Assembly: GCF_027580225.2 (NCBI RefSeq)
Contig: NC_073357.2
Coordinates: 41,750,001-41,814,000 of the forward strand
Source: Misgurnus anguillicaudatus
Taxonomy: Eukaryota > Chordata > Actinopteri > Cypriniformes > Cobitidae
Reading direction: 5' to 3'
Length of the DNA stretch: 64,000 nt
Each line of letters opens with the position of its first letter. The first letter of the stretch is position 1. The notes beneath the pieces were generated by a model. That model worked only from the letters and a program-made list of their open reading frames with translations. It was not told the origin of the DNA and made no database searches. The translations under genes and the position numbers were made by a program. Of this stretch, positions 61,835-64,000 are shown piece after piece.

Positions 61835-63342
61835 AGGGATACCGTAATAACTCAAAGACCAGAGCCTTTATTTACCCAAACTGCCGAAGGTAACAGGCTT
61901 TTATTTAAAGCAGGCATTATTAGAGACAGGCCTTTATTTCAAATTCCATCTGTTTCATAAATTGTTTTAAATTAGCCTTTAAATTAAAAGCGATAGCGTT
62001 CTAGTGGATAGAGATCATTCGGTTTTTTTAACAGTATATTTTTTCAAGGTTGTTGAAAAGTCCGTCAGTAGCACTAAATGAGACCCATCCAATGGAGCTA
62101 CTGCCATCTATTGGCAGCTGTGCATTATGATGAACTTGAATGCATTTAGGAGATAACACAGCGCTCACATTATCTAAATCATGCCCCTGCGCGATCGTCC
62201 CCTCGCTTTCCTCATTAGAATGCATTTATTTTGAGCAAAGCAGGAGGTAAAGCACTCTCTTAACACTGGAACCCATCGTAATGTTAAGTCTGTGTTTTTT
62301 ATTTAGTCATATGAAGCCCTCTCACATGCCTATGATATCGCTTAGTTGATCTGTTGCGTGTGCACCATAGATATTTACTAGCCCTGCTGCGCGCATTAAA
62401 AGGTTTTAACAAAGGCAGATGAAGGTGAGTGCTCACGCAGTTGATGTCTCTCCTTTTAAAACGCGCTCTGGTGCGAATACGCTCTTACTGCGCGTAAGCT
62501 AAGCTTTGTTTATTCTCGCGCTTTGGTCCGCAACGCTAGCCTCCGCGGATCGCACGTGCGTCTCACCAAACGGACAAGGCGTATATAGTTGACATGCTAA
62601 GCTCTGACTTATTTCCCCCCAGCACTCATCTTCCCCGGGCTTAATTTGTGACCGGCCTTTATTTGTCCGCAATGACCACGCCCCCGGCCACTATCAGAGG
62701 CCCGGCGTTTATTTGAATAACGGCTTTTATTTGAGGAAATACGGTAGTTCACTCAAAAATGAAAATGTGACGTTTATCTGTTTACCCAAAGAAAAAAATG
62801 TCAGAAAATCTGAAAGATGTGAATTTGTTTCTTCATCAGAACACAAATAATGATTTAACTCCAACCGTTGCAGTTTGTTAGTCCTACAATGCATTAAAAT
62901 GGTAACAAAATCTATGAGAATGAAAAAACATGCAGACAAATCCAAACCCTGCAGCTCGTGATGACACCTTGAGGTCCTGGGACACAAAACAATCGGTTTG
63001 TGTGAAAAAAACGAACAGCATTTCATTTTATATAATTTATATCATTACCACTAAGTCCAACTGCTTTGAGCATCCGATGTGTGTGAAGTCTGAACGTGCT
63101 CTTGTGCCGGAAGTGATCTCTCGCACTCATTGATGTAAACGCACTGCTCGGTTTTTCACACAAACTGATTTTTTCGTGTCTTAGGACGTCAGTGTGTTGT
63201 CACAAGCCTGTTATACGACTAATAGACTGCAGAGTTCAAAATTATCATGTGTGTTTTACTGAACAAACAAAGTCACCTACATCTTTGATACCCTGTGGGT
63301 GAGCAAATAAACTTTTCATTTTTGGGTGAACTATCCCTTTAA
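61831..63342. mobile_element. TTAA MITE, GATAGTTCACCC family, copy 3, interrupted
   Basis: It begins TTAAAGGGATA at 61831, is split by the element 61842-62744, resumes GTTCACTCAAAAATGAAAAT at 62747 and ends TTTTGGGTGAACTATCCCTTTAA. Joined across the insert it has the family terminus TTAAAGGGATAGTTCACTC. It shares its left TTAA with the preceding MITE. Confidence 0.85.
61842..62744. mobile_element. TA-flanked element with CCGTA...TACGG ends, nested (903 bp)
   Basis: Left end CCGTAATAACTCAAAGACC; right end as reverse complement CCGTATTTCCTCAAATAAAA, then GCC. TA lies directly at 61840-61841 and 62745-62746, as for Tc1/mariner-type insertion. Repeated CTTTATTT(A/G/C) motifs occur near both ends. 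The interior is GC-richer, with no recognisable frame. Confidence 0.8.
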
Positions 63343-63627
63343 CTTTCATTTTGTCACCTCAGTGGAGGTCTTTTAATGTACAACTTTTGTGACAATGACA
63401 TCTTCTGGACATAATTTTGTTTAGTGGGCAAGGGTAGTAAATCTTTGCATTGTGAGCAAATTGATTTTTATTTGATTTTAGGATGATTTGAATGTAGCAT
63501 TAATCAACATAATACTTTATAATTATGTTTAATGACAGGCTCACTGATGGTCATCATTCACTAGCATTCTGCAAAGGATAAATAATGCAATTAAATGTAA
63601 ATTAGTATTAGTATAATAATATGCAAA

Positions 63628-63681
<54 letters not shown>

Positions 63682-64000
63682 ACTTACTTATGTCACTTTT
63701 GGGGACACTCACCAGAGTACACACCAGTAAACTGAGGACCACCTTGACAATTTAGGACTTTTTTGATGTCCTCATTTGTTTGACTATATAATGGCATTCA
63801 GCATGTCCTAAAATGGTGTCCTAACTTAAAATCTCACTTGTCCCAAAAATGCACTTTTACATGATTTGTGTACTCAAAGTGTGTATGCCCCCCCACTAAT
63901 TTGTGTATAATGCAGCGCCCTCTAGGAGAACTGCACTTCCTGAAAGATACACACTCGGGAGATTCTGACCAATCACAGGCCAGGAAGATTAGGGCCCCAT
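63343..64000. other. No recognisable gene; (GT)n tract within
   Basis: Unremarkable sequence apart from the microsatellite at 63633-63680. After it, GTCACTTTTGGGGACACTC and TGATGTCCTCATTTG look like weakly repeated GGGGAC/GTCC motifs, often seen beside GT tracts in fish introns; this is only an impression. Confidence 0.35.
63633..63680. repeat. (GT)n microsatellite, about 24 units
   Basis: Uninterrupted GT run, probably polymorphic. Confidence 0.97.

Overview
This window looks like 64 kb of non-coding nuclear DNA from a teleost fish, most likely a cyprinid (carp/zebrafish group). The base composition is AT-rich and there are long microsatellites. The sequence is crowded with short terminal-inverted-repeat (TIR) DNA elements of kinds I associate with cyprinid genomes: elements starting TTAAAGGGATAGTTCACCC, TTAAAGGTGCAGTGTG, CAGTGGCGGCTCGTGA or CACTGCAAAAAATGA, and CTCAC-ended elements with a GTTTAGGGTTAG core. 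There are also tRNA-derived SINEs. I see no complete protein gene. The only possible host coding sequence is a 45-codon open end at the left edge that stops at 138-140. The window is best read as a gene-poor interval or a very large intron.

Layout. 1-140: possible last coding exon. 297-667: hAT-like element. 2.5-6.0 kb: TTAA-flanked elements, one nested in another, then a 0.8 kb repeat with a residual ORF. 6.6-7.4 kb: CA repeat and a Mutator-like element with six regular CGTCA-N5-TGACG dyads. 8.4-8.9 kb: a two-level minisatellite. 13.2-17.5 kb: long-TIR element, hAT copy, CTCAC-type MITE, and the inverted partner of the 5.2 kb repeat. 18.9-22.98 kb: hAT-like elements, SINEs and a TA-flanked element. 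25.5-29.9 kb: SINE fragment, Mutator-like MITE, a hAT element carrying a BED-finger relic, and a contiguous pile of nested elements. 32.8-36.8 kb: CACT-ended element, two hAT copies with perfect target duplications, and a local tandem duplication split by a MITE. 36.8-41.7 kb and about 47.5-54.7 kb are mostly unique sequence, with candidate conserved non-coding stretches. 41.7-47.5 kb: three nested or long-TIR structures. 54.7-56.2 kb: a Tc1-type element enclosing a LINE-like tail, and a further CTCAC-type element. 57.9-61.4 kb: the most unusual locus, described next. 61.4-63.3 kb: three TTAA- and TA-targeted elements stacked or nested exactly at their target sites.

The most interesting region is 57.87-60.27 kb. 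A perfect NRF1-type palindrome (GCGCATGCGC) is followed by seven tandem units of 327-342 bp. Each unit carries a GTAAGTAT splice-donor consensus. Units 2-7 also have an upstream AG acceptor, so each contains an exon-like block of about 74-95 nt with a CACGTG-type E-box. It could be a repeated alternative first-exon/promoter array, or the repeated end of a large CACTA-like transposon. Sequence alone does not decide. Superfamily names below rest on termini and target duplications seen here; family resemblance comes from memory and was not searched.
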